NCBI RefSeq assembly: GCF_018918345.1
Contig: NZ_JAHLQI010000006.1
Coordinates: forward strand, 124,001 to 188,000
Reading direction: 5' to 3'
Origin: Butyricicoccus intestinisimiae
GTDB taxonomy: Bacteria > Bacillota > Clostridia > Oscillospirales > Butyricicoccaceae
Length of the DNA: 64,000 nt
Part shown: piece by piece, positions 51,007-60,933 of the stretch
How the letters are laid out: each line of letters begins with the position of its first letter
How positions within the stretch are numbered: position 1 is the first letter of the stretch
Position numbers and translations under genes: made by a program
Notes under the pieces: model-generated
The model's database searches: none
What the model was told of the DNA's origin: nothing
Seen by the model: only the letters and a program-made list of their open reading frames with translations

Positions 51007-51462
51007 ATGGAATCAAGCGAACATTGCGTGGCGGTTTGGAACCGCATGAAGCGAATGCGGCAGATTCAGATGTGGAAGCTGTGCGAGGGCATGACCAAAG
51101 CGGAAACCGAGCTGCTGCATGTCATGTGCCGTCTAAGTAAAAAAAATCCGGACATTCCGGTTTCTCAGCTGCCGCAGGTGTGCTGTATGCAGACATCGGC
51201 AATTTCCCGTCTGATGAAAAAGATGGAGGCAGACGGCTTGATTGTCCGCAAAGTAGATCCGAATTGCCGGAGAAATACACTGGTATCTGTGACAGAAGCG
51301 GGCGCAGAACAGTGCAGGCGCAATTGGGAAGAAATACAGGACTTCTGGGAACGCGTTCTGGCGCGTACACCCGAAGAACATATTGATCAGATGTTATGCC
51401 TTTGGGATGAGATCATGGACAACATGGAAAACGTGATAGATGAACTGTCTCAGGACAAATAA
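51007..51462 (+). CDS. MarR-family transcriptional regulator
   Basis: A 151-residue winged-helix repressor. The recognition region VSQLPQVCCMQTSAISRLMK and the wing DGLIVRKVDPNCRRNTLVSV are typical. It contains several cysteines (Cys28, Cys44, Cys62, Cys63) that could sense oxidants or electrophiles, an inference. GGGAGGAG precedes the start. It is the first gene of an operon with two ABC exporter halves, which it probably represses. Confidence 0.9.
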   Translation: MESSEHCVAVWNRMKRMRQIQMWKLCEGMTKAETELLHVMCRLSKKNPDIPVSQLPQVCCMQTSAISRLMKKMEADGLIVRKVDPNCRRNTLVSVTEAGAEQCRRNWEEIQDFWERVLARTPEEHIDQMLCLWDEIMDNMENVIDELSQDK

Positions 51463-51483
51463 CATAGCAGGAGAAGCAACCAT

Positions 51484-53649
51484 ATGAAAAATATTTTTCA
51501 ATTTCTAGCAAAGCATAAGCTGGCAATTTTTGCGGCGATTTGCTGTCTGGTCGTACAGGCGTACTGTGATTTGGCGCTGCCGACGTACACCAGCGACGTC
51601 CTGAATGTCGGCTTGCAGCAGGGCGGCATTGCAGACGGCGTGATGGATACCGTGCGCGCGGACAGTCTGGAGACGCTGGAGCTGTTTATGACGGATGCTG
51701 ACACACAGACAGTGGAGCAGGCGTATACACAGCCAAATGTATCCGGCGTTCGGACACTGCGGGACGATGCAGACCGTGAGACGCTCAACAATATTCTGCG
51801 CAAGCCGGAAGCCACGGTGTATCAGATGCGCAGCAGCGACAAGACCAAGGGAGCACCGGAGCAAATCAAAGCGGCGGTGGCCGCCGGCGCAATGACCAAA
51901 GAACAGCTGATTTCGCAGATGGATGAAGCGTTTTCCAAAATGGGAGACATGACAGACACTTTTTTGACGGAAATCGCCGTCAATTATGTGTCCGCAGAAT
52001 ATCAGGCACAGGGCATTGACCTGAATCAGGTGCGCAATGCCTATCTGTTTGCCGTCGGCGGAAAAATGCTGCTCATGGCTGTGATTATGGCAATCGCGGC
52101 GATTTTGGTCGGCTTGATTGCATCCGTCACCTCGTCAAAAGTCGGACGCGATTTGCGCACTTCCATTTACGAGAAGGTCATGCAGTTTACCGATGCAGAG
52201 ATGGAAAAATTTTCGACAGCGTCGCTGATTACGCGTTCTACCAATGATATTCAGCAGATTCAAATGGTTTCGGTCATGCTGCTGCGCATGGTGCTGTACG
52301 CGCCGATTGTCGCAATCGGCGGCATTATCATGGTAGTCAAGACCGGCTCCAGCATGGGCTGGACAATTGTTCTCGCCGTTGTTGTCATGATGGCGTGCAT
52401 CGGCACACTGACCGGCATCGCGATGCCGAAATTTAAAATCATGCAGAAGCTGGTAGACCGCCTGAATCTGGTCTCTCGTGAAATGCTGACCGGCATTATG
52501 CCGATTCGTGCATTCAGTCGGGAAAAGCACGAGGAACAGCGCTTTGATGAGGCAAACCAGAATCTGTTTCAGACCCAGCTGTTTACCAACCGCACGATGA
52601 CCTTTATGCTGCCGGTGATGATGTTTGTCATGAACGGCATTTCAGTTCTGATTGTTTGGGTCGGCGGACACAACGTCGACGCGGGCACCATGCAGGTCGG
52701 TGACCTGACAGCGTTTATCACGTATTCCATGGTCATTGTCATGGGCTTCCTGATGCTGACGATGATTTCGATTATGCTGCCGCGCGCAGGCGTAGCCGCA
52801 GACCGCATTGTGGAAGTGCTGGACACACCGATTTCTCTGCACGATCCGGAGCGAACAAAGGACGCGCTGCTGGAACAGCCGAAGGGCTATGTGACGTTTC
52901 AGGATGTCTCGTTTACCTATCCGGATGCTGATGAGCCGGCGCTGTCACACATTTCATTTACTGCAGAGCCGGGAAAAACAACTGCGATTATCGGTTCTAC
53001 CGGCTGCGGCAAGTCGACGATTGTTCGGCTGATTCCGCGTTTCTTTGATGTGACGCAGGGCGCAGTGCGCATTGACGGTGTCGATGTGCGTGAGATGAGC
53101 CAGAACAAGCTGCGCAGCCTGATGGGCTATGTGCCGCAGAAGGGTGTTTTGTTCTCCGGAACCATTGAGAGCAATCTGAAATACGGCGGCGAGAACATTT
53201 CCGATGCAGATATGCAGCAGGCGGCTGACATTGCGCAGGCAACCGAATTTATTGATTCCAAGGTGGATCGGTACAACTCGCTGATTTCTCAAGGCGGCAC
53301 CAATGTGTCCGGCGGACAAAAACAGCGCTTGTCTATTGCGCGTGCAATTGCCAAGCATCCGAAGATTTATCTGTTTGACGATTCGTTCTCTGCACTGGAC
53401 TATAAGACCGATTTGACGCTGCGCAAGGAGCTTTCCAAGCAGACGGCGGATGCAACTGTGATTATTGTCGCACAGCGCATTTCAACGATTCTGCACGCGG
53501 ACAACATTCTTGTACTGGATGAGGGTAAGCTTGTCGGCTCCGGCACGCATGAAGAATTGTTGGCTTCGTGTGAGACCTATCAGGAAATTGCAAAGAGCCA
53601 GCTGTCTGAGGCAGAGCTGGCGGGCGTAGAGAAAGGAGGCCGCGCATAA
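51484..53649 (+). CDS. Heterodimeric ABC exporter, subunit A (degenerate Walker B)
   Basis: A 721-residue exporter half: six membrane segments and a nucleotide-binding domain. A ~140-residue insert, probably external, separates the first two membrane segments (about residues 45-185). Walker A GSTGCGKST is at 504-512 and the signature VSGGQ is canonical, but Walker B reads LFDDSF, with Asp633 in place of the catalytic Glu. Such a change marks the non-hydrolysing site of heterodimeric exporters like TM287/288 or BmrCD. Its stop shares one base with the start of subunit B. Confidence 0.92.
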   Translation: MKNIFQFLAKHKLAIFAAICCLVVQAYCDLALPTYTSDVLNVGLQQGGIADGVMDTVRADSLETLELFMTDADTQTVEQAYTQPNVSGVRTLRDDADRETLNNILRKPEATVYQMRSSDKTKGAPEQIKAAVAAGAMTKEQLISQMDEAFSKMGDMTDTFLTEIAVNYVSAEYQAQGIDLNQVRNAYLFAVGGKMLLMAVIMAIAAILVGLIASVTSSKVGRDLRTSIYEKVMQFTDAEMEKFSTASLITRSTNDIQQIQMVSVMLLRMVLYAPIVAIGGIIMVVKTGSSMGWTIVLAVVVMMACIGTLTGIAMPKFKIMQKLVDRLNLVSREMLTGIMPIRAFSREKHEEQRFDEANQNLFQTQLFTNRTMTFMLPVMMFVMNGISVLIVWVGGHNVDAGTMQVGDLTAFITYSMVIVMGFLMLTMISIMLPRAGVAADRIVEVLDTPISLHDPERTKDALLEQPKGYVTFQDVSFTYPDADEPALSHISFTAEPGKTTAIIGSTGCGKSTIVRLIPRFFDVTQGAVRIDGVDVREMSQNKLRSLMGYVPQKGVLFSGTIESNLKYGGENISDADMQQAADIAQATEFIDSKVDRYNSLISQGGTNVSGGQKQRLSIARAIAKHPKIYLFDDSFSALDYKTDLTLRKELSKQTADATVIIVAQRISTILHADNILVLDEGKLVGSGTHEELLASCETYQEIAKSQLSEAELAGVEKGGRA

Positions 53650-55472
53650 TGGCACCAAGAAGAGGAATGATGCGGCGCGGACCCGGTGCGCCGACAGAAA
53701 AGGCGAAAAACTTTAAGGGGACGCTGCGGGAACTGCTCAAGTACATGGGCGTGTATAAAATTGCACTGCTCTTTGTGCTGATTTTTGCGGTTGGCTCGAC
53801 CGTTTTTACGGTTGTTGGCCCGAAAATTCTCGGCAACGCAACAACCGAATTATTTCACGGCCTGATGGCAAAAATTTCCGGCACAGGCAGCATTGATTTT
53901 GATAAAATCGGCAAGATTTTGCTGGGGCTGATCATTCTGTATATTGTCAGTGCGCTGTTCGGCTTGATTCAGGGCTGGCTCATGACGGGCATTTCACAGA
54001 AAATGTGCCGCAAGATGCGCCGCGACATCAGCGAGAAAATCAATCGGATGCCGCTGGGATATTTTGAATCGCATCTGGTCGGCGATGTGCTATCGCGCAT
54101 CACCAACGATGTTGATACCATGGGACAGTCGCTCAATCAGTCGGTCACCCAGCTGATTACCTCGCTGTGTACGGTCATCGGCGTCATTGCCATGATGCTG
54201 ACGATCTCTCCGCTCATGACGCTGATTTCGCTGATTATCCTGCCGGTTTCCATGCTGCTGATTATGCTGGTGGTCAAGAAATCGCAGAAATACTTTAAGG
54301 CACAGCAGAAATATCTGGGAGAAATTGACGGCCAGATTGAGGAGACATTCTCCGGTCATCAGGTGGTCAAGGCGTTCAATCGAGAGCAGACGGAACTGGA
54401 GAATTTCAAAAAGACCAACGATATTTTGTATGAATCCGCATGGAAGAGCCAATTTTTGTCCGGTCTTATGATGCCGGTCATGAACTTTGTCAGCAATCTG
54501 GGATATGTAGCGGTGGCGATTGTCGGCGCGATGCTGGCAGCTAACGGAACCATTGAAATCGGCGGCATTGTATCGTTTGTTCAGTACGTCAAGCGCTTTA
54601 CCCAGCCGATTACCCAGCTGGCACAGGTATCCAATATGCTGCAGTCCATGGCGGCTTCTGCCGAGCGCATCTTCGAATTCCTCAATGAGGAGGAGGAGCA
54701 GCAGACGGTTGAGAATCCGGCATCTCCGGACTGCATCAATGGTCAGGTTTCTTTCGAGCATGTCCAGTTTGGCTACAAGCCGGATCATCTGGTCATCCAT
54801 GATTTCAATTGTGACGTCAAGCCGGGACAAATGGTAGCGATTGTCGGTCCGACCGGCGCGGGCAAAACCACCATGGTCAAGCTGCTCATGCGATTTTACG
54901 ATGTCAATTCCGGTGCCATCCGGCTCAACGGTCATGATATTCGCGATTTCAACCGCTCGGACCTGCGTGAGGGCTTCGGCATGGTTTTGCAGGACACTTG
55001 GCTGTTTAAGGGAACGATTATGGAAAATATCCGGTACGGCAGACTGGATGCAACCGATGAAGAAGTCATTGCGGCGGCCAAGGCGGCGCGCGCAGACCGA
55101 TTCATCCGCACGCTGCCGGGCGGATATCAGATGGAACTGAACGAAGAGGCGTCCAATGTCTCGCAGGGTCAGAAACAGCTGCTCACGATTGCGCGTGCAA
55201 TTTTGGCAGACAATCCGATTTTGATTCTCGACGAGGCAACGTCCTCTGTTGACACCAGAACCGAACAGCTGATTCAGGATGCGATGGCGCATTTGATGCA
55301 GGGACGCACCTCGTTTGTCATTGCACACCGCCTGTCCACGATTCGGGATGCAGATTTGATTCTCGTCATGAAGGACGGAGATATTATCGAACAGGGCACG
55401 CATCAGCAGCTGCTGGAGCAGAACGGCTTTTATGCCGGACTGTACCAGTCGCAGTTTGAGGATGCGAGCTGA
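53649..55472 (+). CDS. Heterodimeric ABC exporter, subunit B
   Basis: A 607-residue exporter half with a basic N-terminal tail, six membrane segments and an ATPase domain. Walker A GPTGAGKTT and Walker B LILDEATSS (Glu529) are canonical, while the signature is altered to VSQGQ. Paired with subunit A this yields one full and one degenerate ATP site: the altered signature here faces the altered Walker B of subunit A. Predicted multidrug or lipid export under MarR control. Confidence 0.93.
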   Translation: MAPRRGMMRRGPGAPTEKAKNFKGTLRELLKYMGVYKIALLFVLIFAVGSTVFTVVGPKILGNATTELFHGLMAKISGTGSIDFDKIGKILLGLIILYIVSALFGLIQGWLMTGISQKMCRKMRRDISEKINRMPLGYFESHLVGDVLSRITNDVDTMGQSLNQSVTQLITSLCTVIGVIAMMLTISPLMTLISLIILPVSMLLIMLVVKKSQKYFKAQQKYLGEIDGQIEETFSGHQVVKAFNREQTELENFKKTNDILYESAWKSQFLSGLMMPVMNFVSNLGYVAVAIVGAMLAANGTIEIGGIVSFVQYVKRFTQPITQLAQVSNMLQSMAASAERIFEFLNEEEEQQTVENPASPDCINGQVSFEHVQFGYKPDHLVIHDFNCDVKPGQMVAIVGPTGAGKTTMVKLLMRFYDVNSGAIRLNGHDIRDFNRSDLREGFGMVLQDTWLFKGTIMENIRYGRLDATDEEVIAAAKAARADRFIRTLPGGYQMELNEEASNVSQGQKQLLTIARAILADNPILILDEATSSVDTRTEQLIQDAMAHLMQGRTSFVIAHRLSTIRDADLILVMKDGDIIEQGTHQQLLEQNGFYAGLYQSQFEDAS

Positions 55473-55491
55473 ACAATTGCGTGTTTTTGGA

Positions 55492-55521
55492 GAAGCCGGC
55501 TGCATTCCTGCAGCCGGCTTC
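55492..55521 (+). terminator. Hairpin after ABC exporter operon
   Basis: A 13-bp perfect GC-rich stem (55492-55504 with 55509-55521) and TTCC loop; the tail CATAAATTG is not a clean T run, so termination may be imperfect. Confidence 0.6.
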
Positions 55522-55621
55522 ATAAATTGTTTACAAAAACATGCGGATTTGTTGTGTTTTACACGGATATGGTATGCTACAATAAATACAATACAGAAAA
55601 AGTTCGTTTGAGGTGAAATGT

Positions 55622-56008
55622 ATGAAGTACAGGCTGATGGCATTTATGGCAGGCAGAAACGGCTTTGATGCGTTGTCCAACACGTTGATTTGGGCGTCTA
55701 TCCTTGCGATGTTTGCAAGCCGCTTGATTCCGAATCAGGTTGCGCATATGATTGCATATGAGATATCCGTTTTGGTATTTGTTTATGGATATTTTCGTGT
55801 GATGTCGCGTAATCTTCCCAAGAGACACAGAGAAAATATAGCATTTGTCGGATTTTTTCAGCGCAGAAAGCTGAATTTTCAGCAGAGAAAAACACACAGG
55901 TTTTTCGGATGCCCGCAGTGCAAAGCGACGCTTCGCGTGCCGAAGGGAAAGGGCAGGATTACGATTACGTGCAACTGCTGCGGCAGACAATTTACAAAGA
56001 GAACGTGA
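55622..56008 (+). CDS. Membrane protein with C-terminal zinc ribbon
   Basis: A 128-residue protein. Two hydrophobic segments (about 17-36 and 44-60) are followed by a basic cytoplasmic part ending in a zinc-ribbon, CPQCKATLRVPKGKGRIT followed by CNCCGRQF. Start 55622 follows GAGGTG at 6 bases. I do not know its function; similar two-helix plus ribbon proteins are widespread in Clostridia. It lies 36 bases upstream of the dnaK paralogue on the same strand, so co-transcription is likely. Confidence 0.75.
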   Translation: MKYRLMAFMAGRNGFDALSNTLIWASILAMFASRLIPNQVAHMIAYEISVLVFVYGYFRVMSRNLPKRHRENIAFVGFFQRRKLNFQQRKTHRFFGCPQCKATLRVPKGKGRITITCNCCGRQFTKRT

Positions 56009-56044
56009 CACAAATGGCAGGAAGCACCGGAGGAGAGAAATACC

Positions 56045-57739
56045 ATGTCGAAAATTATCGGAATTGATTTGGGCACCACAAATTCCTGTGTTGCCGTATA
56101 TGAGGGCGGAGAGCGCGTCATCATTCCCAATGCACAGGGCGGGCGCACCACGCCGTCTGTCGTTGCCTTTACCAAGGATGGAGAGCGATTGATTGGTGAG
56201 ACGGCAAAACGGCAGGCGGCGGTCAATCCGGACCGCACCATTTCCTCCATCAAACGCGACATGGGCACGGATCGGCGCATTTCTATTGACGGAAAGCAGT
56301 ATTCGCCGCAGGAAATTTCTGCTATGATTCTGCGCCAGCTCAAAAGCGATGCAGAGACCTATCTCGGTGAGCCTGTGACAGAGGCTGTCATCACGGTGCC
56401 GGCATATTTTACGGACGCACAGCGGCAGGCGACCAAGGATGCGGGCACGATTGCCGGTCTGCATGTCCAGCGCATCATCAATGAGCCGACATCCGCCGCG
56501 CTGGCGTATGGCATTGACAAAGAGCAGGCACAGAAAATTCTCGTCTATGACTTGGGCGGCGGCACGTTTGATGTGTCCGTGCTCGACATCAACGACGGCG
56601 TGATTGAGGTGCTGGCGACGGCGGGCAACAACCGACTCGGCGGCGATGACTTTGACAAATGCGTTTGCGAGTATATCTTGTCCGAGTTTAAAAAAGCCGA
56701 AGGCATTGATTTGAGCCGCGATTCGGCGGCGATGCAGCGCGTGCGCGAGGCGGCGGAGAAAGCGAAAAAAGAGCTGTCCTCCGCGCTGTCGGCGGAAATC
56801 ATGCTGCCGTACATCGCCGTGAAGCGCGGAGAACCCAAGCATTTGCAGATGACGCTGACACGGGCAAAATTCAATGAGCTGACCAATCATCTGGTGCAGG
56901 CGACACTAGATCCTGTGTATCAGGCGGTGGCAGACTCCGGATTAAATCTGCCGGACATCAGCAAGGTGCTTATGGTTGGCGGCTCCAGCCGCATTCCTGC
57001 GGTCAACGAAGCAGTGCAAAAGCTGACGGGACGCCAGCCGTTTAAGGGCATCAATCCGGACGAGTGCGTGGCAATGGGTGCCTGTTTGCAGGGCGGTGTG
57101 CTGTCCGGAGAGGTGCGGGGGCTGCTTCTGCTCGACGTCACACCGCTGTCGCTTGGCATTGAGACGGTCGGCGGCGTGTTTACCAAGCTGATTGATAAGA
57201 ACACGACAATTCCGATTAAAAAAAGCCAGATTTTCACGACTGCCGGCGCATTTCAGAAGCGTGTAAAGGTCAATGTTTTACAGGGAGAGCGCCCGATGGC
57301 AAAGCAGAACAAAAGCCTTGGCTCGTTTATGCTGGGCGGCATCAAGCGCTCTGCGACCGGTATGCCGCAGATTGAAGTCACGTTTGAAATCGACACCAAC
57401 GGCATTGTCAATGTGTCCGCCCGCGATTTGACCACGGGAAAAATGCAGGAAATCACCGTCACAGGTTCCAATAACATGAGCGAAGCGGACATTCAGCAGG
57501 CGATTCATGACGCGGAGCAGTACGCCGCAGAGGACAGCAAGATTCGCGCAGGCATGGAATACAAGACCAAACTGGAGCAGCTGACGTATCAGGCGGCGGA
57601 AAAGCGCAAGAGCATGGATCGCGCACACAAAAAGCAGCTGGATGCAGCGGTGAAAGAGGCGCGCCACGCGCTGCGCAGGAAAGAACCGGAGCAGATGGCG
57701 GCAGCGGCTGCCGCGCTGGAACAGATGGTTCGCGTATAG
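56045..57739 (+). CDS. dnaK: Hsp70 (DnaK) paralogue, short C-terminal lid
   Basis: A 564-residue Hsp70. ATPase motifs [30 protein letters not shown] and the GGSSRIPAV loop are intact, as is the substrate domain ([13 protein letters not shown]). It is about 50 residues shorter than housekeeping DnaK: the helical lid ends early, with no acidic tail or EEVD-like end. grpE, dnaJ and hrcA are not adjacent and no CIRCE is visible upstream, unlike a typical heat-shock dnaK operon. It is therefore probably a second Hsp70 with special clients. RBS GGAGG. Confidence 0.88.
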   Translation: MSKIIGIDLGTTNSCVAVYEGGERVIIPNAQGGRTTPSVVAFTKDGERLIGETAKRQAAVNPDRTISSIKRDMGTDRRISIDGKQYSPQEISAMILRQLKSDAETYLGEPVTEAVITVPAYFTDAQRQATKDAGTIAGLHVQRIINEPTSAALAYGIDKEQAQKILVYDLGGGTFDVSVLDINDGVIEVLATAGNNRLGGDDFDKCVCEYILSEFKKAEGIDLSRDSAAMQRVREAAEKAKKELSSALSAEIMLPYIAVKRGEPKHLQMTLTRAKFNELTNHLVQATLDPVYQAVADSGLNLPDISKVLMVGGSSRIPAVNEAVQKLTGRQPFKGINPDECVAMGACLQGGVLSGEVRGLLLLDVTPLSLGIETVGGVFTKLIDKNTTIPIKKSQIFTTAGAFQKRVKVNVLQGERPMAKQNKSLGSFMLGGIKRSATGMPQIEVTFEIDTNGIVNVSARDLTTGKMQEITVTGSNNMSEADIQQAIHDAEQYAAEDSKIRAGMEYKTKLEQLTYQAAEKRKSMDRAHKKQLDAAVKEARHALRRKEPEQMAAAAAALEQMVRV

Positions 57740-57825
57740 CAAAGTATAAAATATGCCCAAGATTTCAGTTAGAACTTGCTTTTTTGTGCAATTTGTATTA
57801 CATTATAAAAGAAGCAAAAAAACAG

Positions 57826-57848
57826 ACGACAGGGAAAATGTCGTTTTT
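57826..57848 (+). other. Weak hairpin with T run just upstream of trpS
   Basis: ACGACA (57826-57831) pairs with TGTCGT (57839-57844), then Ts, ending next to the AGGAGG of trpS. It may affect ribosome access or act as a weak terminator after dnaK. There is no T-box. Confidence 0.35.
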
Positions 57849-57861
57849 AGGAGGAAATACA

Positions 57862-58950
57862 GTGGGTAAAGTTATTTTAACCGGCGACCGTCCGACCGGC
57901 AAACTGCATCTGGGACATTATGTTGGTTCCCTGAGACGCCGCGTAGAGCTGCAAAATTCCGGTGAATACGATAAAATCTTCATTATGATTGCAGATACAC
58001 AGGCATTAACTGATAACGCAGACAATCCGGAAAAGATTCGTCAGAATATTTTGGAGGTTGCGCTGGATTATCTGTCCTGCGGTTTGGATCCGGCAAAGTC
58101 TACACTGTTCATTCAGTCTCAGGTGCCGGAGCTGACCGAGCTGACCATGTACTATATGAATCTGGTCACCGTATCTCGTCTGCAGCGCAATCCGACGGTA
58201 AAGTCGGAAATTCAGATGCGCAATTTTGAAACGAGCATTCCGGTTGGATTCTTTACATATCCAATCAGTCAGGCGTCCGATATCACGGCGTTCCGTGCGA
58301 CCACGGTTCCGGCCGGTGAGGATCAGATGCCGATGGTAGAACAGACCCGCGAAATCGTGCACAAGTTTAACAGCGTATACGGTGAGACACTGGTTACGCC
58401 GCAGATTTTGCTGCCGGAGAATCAGGCGTGCCTGCGTCTGCCGGGCACCGATGGCAAGGCTAAGATGTCCAAGTCTCTGGGCAACTGCATTTATCTGTCG
58501 GACAGCGCAGAGGACGTGCGCAAGAAGGTCATGAGCATGTACACCGATCCGGAGCACATCCGCGTACAGGATCCGGGCAAAATCGAGGGCAACACGGTAT
58601 TTACTTATCTGGATGCCTTCTGCCGTCCGGAGTACTTTGCAGAATTCTGGCCGGATTATGCAAATCTGGATGAGGTCAAGGAGCACTACCAGCGTGGCGG
58701 TCTGGGCGATGTAAAGGTGAAGAAGTTCCTGAACAACGTCCTGCAGGCAGAGCTGGAGCCGATTCGTGCGCGCCGCAAGGAATATGAAAAGGATATTCCG
58801 GCAGTGTATGAAATCCTCAAGAACGGCAGCGCCGTTGCACAGGCTGAGGCAGCACAGACGCTGCACGATGTGCGCGCCGCTATGAAAATCAACTATTTTG
58901 AAGATGCAGAGCTGATTGCTTCGCAGGCTTCCAAGTACGGCGACAAATAA
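57862..58950 (+). CDS. trpS: Tryptophan-tRNA ligase
   Basis: A 362-residue class I aminoacyl-tRNA synthetase. The HIGH-type motif is [10 protein letters not shown] and the KMSKS loop is [25 protein letters not shown] and [14 protein letters not shown] are also typical. It is longer than the ~330-residue Bacillus enzyme, with an insert in the C-terminal half. Start is GTG at 57862, with AGGAGG 7 bases upstream; upstream in-frame codons cross the leader hairpin. No T-box leader is present, unlike many Firmicute trpS genes. Confidence 0.94.
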   Translation: MGKVILTGDRPTGKLHLGHYVGSLRRRVELQNSGEYDKIFIMIADTQALTDNADNPEKIRQNILEVALDYLSCGLDPAKSTLFIQSQVPELTELTMYYMNLVTVSRLQRNPTVKSEIQMRNFETSIPVGFFTYPISQASDITAFRATTVPAGEDQMPMVEQTREIVHKFNSVYGETLVTPQILLPENQACLRLPGTDGKAKMSKSLGNCIYLSDSAEDVRKKVMSMYTDPEHIRVQDPGKIEGNTVFTYLDAFCRPEYFAEFWPDYANLDEVKEHYQRGGLGDVKVKKFLNNVLQAELEPIRARRKEYEKDIPAVYEILKNGSAVAQAEAAQTLHDVRAAMKINYFEDAELIASQASKYGDK

Positions 58951-58963
58951 CAATCATTGCATG

Positions 58964-58994
58964 AGAAAAGGCATCCCGATGGGATGCCTTTTTT
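58964..58994. terminator. Bidirectional terminator
   Basis: AAAAGGCATCCC/GGGATGCCTTTT, 3-base loop, T run, between trpS and the convergent hydF. Confidence 0.93.
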
Positions 58995-58995
58995 G

Positions 58996-60186
58996 CTATA
59001 GCTCCAGCCCCAGCGGCTTGACCGCGCGGGGGAGAATGCCGTTGATATAGGAAATCAGAATGCCGTAGTTGGTCATCGGTACACCCTCGTCCTCGGCGTA
59101 GGCGATGCGGGATTTCATCTCCCGCTCGTTGAGCATACAGCCGCCGCAGTGCACAATGAGCTGATACGGAGACAGATTTTCCGGAAACGCGCCGCCGCTG
59201 GTAAATTCGAAATGCAGCGATTTTCCGGTATAGTCCTCGATCCATTTGGGCAGCTTGACCGTGCCGATGTCATCGCATTGCCGATGATGCGTGCAGCCCT
59301 CGGAGATTAACACGGTATCGCCGTCTTGCAGCTGACGCAGGGCGGTGACGCCGCGCACGGCGCTGTCCAATCGGCCTTTGTAGCGGGCGAACAGGATAGA
59401 AAATGAGGTGAGCGGCACATCATCCGGTGTGTCGGCGGAGACGCGCCGGAATGCCTGACTGTCTGTCACGACCATGCGCGGCGGCTGGCCGAGCTTTTTC
59501 AGCGTGGCTTTCAGCTCGGTGTCCTGACAGACGATGGCGGTCGCACCGGCTTCTAAGATATCGCGGATGGTTTGCTGCTGCGGCAGAATCAAGCGGCCTT
59601 TGGGTGCAGCGGAATCAATGGGCACGACGAGCACGACAAAATCATTGGGCTGTAACAGATCAGCAATAATGCGCCGCCCGTTGTCTCCGGTCGGCACAAG
59701 ATGTGCAATGGCTTCTTTGAGTGCATAGATGCCGGTTCCGGCAGCTGCGCTGACATAGCGCATGTGCTCGGTATCTGCCGGAACGGCATCCAACAAATCA
59801 CACTTGTTCATGGCAATGAGATGCGGAATGTTTTTTGCCTTCAGACGAGCGAGCAAATCCGTGTGTGCGTCGGTCAGTCCCTCCGATGCATCAACGACGA
59901 CAACCGCCAAATCACACTTGTTCATCACCTGCATGGCTTTCCGGACGCGCTGGGCGCCGAGCGCACCGATGTCATCCAGACCCGGGGTGTCAATCATCAC
60001 GACAGGACCGAGCGGCAGCAATTCCATGGCTTTGGAGACCGGATCTGTCGTTGTGCCTGCGATGTTGGAGACAATGGCGAGGTCTTGTCCGGTCATCGCG
60101 TTGATGAGACTGGATTTTCCGGCGTTGCGCTTGCCGAAAATGCCGATATGTACGCGCTCCGCATTGGGCGCTGTGTTCATGCTCAT
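58996..60186 (-). CDS. hydF: [FeFe]-hydrogenase H-cluster maturation GTPase HydF
   Basis: A 396-residue scaffold GTPase that builds the two-iron subcluster of [FeFe]-hydrogenase. The GTPase domain has P-loop FGKRNAGKSSL, switch AGTTTDPVSK, DTPGLDD and NKCD. The C-terminal [4Fe-4S] site is complete: Cys298-x-His300 and His346-Cys347-x2-Cys350. hydE and hydG, its radical SAM partners, are not in the window. A GAGGTG RBS precedes the ATG at 60186. It implies the organism makes [FeFe]-hydrogenase, fitting an anaerobic fermenter. Confidence 0.96.
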   Translation of the reverse strand: MSMNTAPNAERVHIGIFGKRNAGKSSLINAMTGQDLAIVSNIAGTTTDPVSKAMELLPLGPVVMIDTPGLDDIGALGAQRVRKAMQVMNKCDLAVVVVDASEGLTDAHTDLLARLKAKNIPHLIAMNKCDLLDAVPADTEHMRYVSAAAGTGIYALKEAIAHLVPTGDNGRRIIADLLQPNDFVVLVVPIDSAAPKGRLILPQQQTIRDILEAGATAIVCQDTELKATLKKLGQPPRMVVTDSQAFRRVSADTPDDVPLTSFSILFARYKGRLDSAVRGVTALRQLQDGDTVLISEGCTHHRQCDDIGTVKLPKWIEDYTGKSLHFEFTSGGAFPENLSPYQLIVHCGGCMLNEREMKSRIAYAEDEGVPMTNYGILISYINGILPRAVKPLGLEL

Positions 60187-60269
60187 ACAATCACCTCAAA
60201 TTCAGAATCATTCCCCATCTGTGGGAAATGGGGGTTCGATGTATTTGAACATAGTATACCGCACGAATA

Positions 60270-60404
60270 TCATTTCGTAAAGTGCACGGAAGGCGTATAT
60301 CGCTGCTCATTGAGAGAACCGCGGCGGCTTTTGAAGTCTGCGCTGGCTCGCCGCGGGCGGTAGCGCGGGTGAACCATCGGCGCACCGTGACAAAAATATT
60401 TCAT
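60270..60404 (-). CDS. Possible 44-residue basic small protein
   Basis: An open frame starting MKYFCHGAPMVHPRYRPRR and ending YTPSVHFTK, preceded by a strong GGGGAGGTG with 6-base spacing. It is Arg/His-rich, has no membrane segment and matches nothing I recognise. It lies 83 bases upstream of hydF on the same strand and could share its message. The excellent RBS is the main support. Confidence 0.45.
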   Translation of the reverse strand: MKYFCHGAPMVHPRYRPRRASADFKSRRGSLNEQRYTPSVHFTK

Positions 60405-60491
60405 AACACACACCTCCCCAGACAGGATATGTCGCTTTCGCATAGAATATTCTCTGCCCAACAGGGAACGCTAAAAAACAGGTGATGTGGT

Positions 60492-60899
60492 TTGAGTCGG
60501 ATAGAAAAGACGATGATTTTGATGGCATATGGGTTTTGGGGGTATCCGTTTTTGGAAATTCTGTTCCGCGGCTGGTCGCATTGGTCGATGGCGCTGGCGG
60601 GCGGAATTTGCTTCGGACTGATGGGATTGGTTTCTGATACATTATATCGGTATCGGCTGCCCGTTCGCGCCATGGCAAGCGCAGTGACCGTGCTGTTTGT
60701 CGAATTTATTTTCGGTTGTATTTTTAACTTGGGCATGCAGCTGCACATTTGGGATTATTCCCGTGAGCTGGGCAATCTGGCGGGGCAAATCTGCATCAAA
60801 TATGGCTTGCTTTGGTTTGTACTCAGCATACCGTTGGTGTGGCTGGCAGACCGCCTGCCGGTGGATACCTCTTGCAAGCAGCGCAAAATCGGCATATAA
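60492..60899 (+). CDS. CmpB-type (putative ABC-transporter type IV) membrane protein
   Basis: A 135-residue protein with four membrane segments. The sequence GYPFLEILFRGWSHWSM, LAGGICFGLMGL, LFVEFIFGCIFNLGM and NLAGQICIKYGLLWFVLS matches the family labelled putative ABC-transporter type IV, which is common in Clostridia and functionally unassigned. Start is a TTG at 60492 with GGTGAT upstream, somewhat weak. It precedes the coaX-like gene by 34 bases. Confidence 0.78.
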   Translation: MSRIEKTMILMAYGFWGYPFLEILFRGWSHWSMALAGGICFGLMGLVSDTLYRYRLPVRAMASAVTVLFVEFIFGCIFNLGMQLHIWDYSRELGNLAGQICIKYGLLWFVLSIPLVWLADRLPVDTSCKQRKIGI

Positions 60900-60933
60900 T
60901 AGCAGACATATACACGGGAAAGGGGACAGGCAC

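Noticed and set aside
57740-57861. T-box leader before trpS
   Set aside because: The gap of 122 bases is too short and I see no AGGGUGGNACCGCG-like antiterminator sequence.
60211-60250. tRNA-like T-loop (GGTTCGA) near 60231
   Set aside because: No matching anticodon or acceptor stem around it; likely chance next to the short CCCCAT/ATGGGG hairpin.
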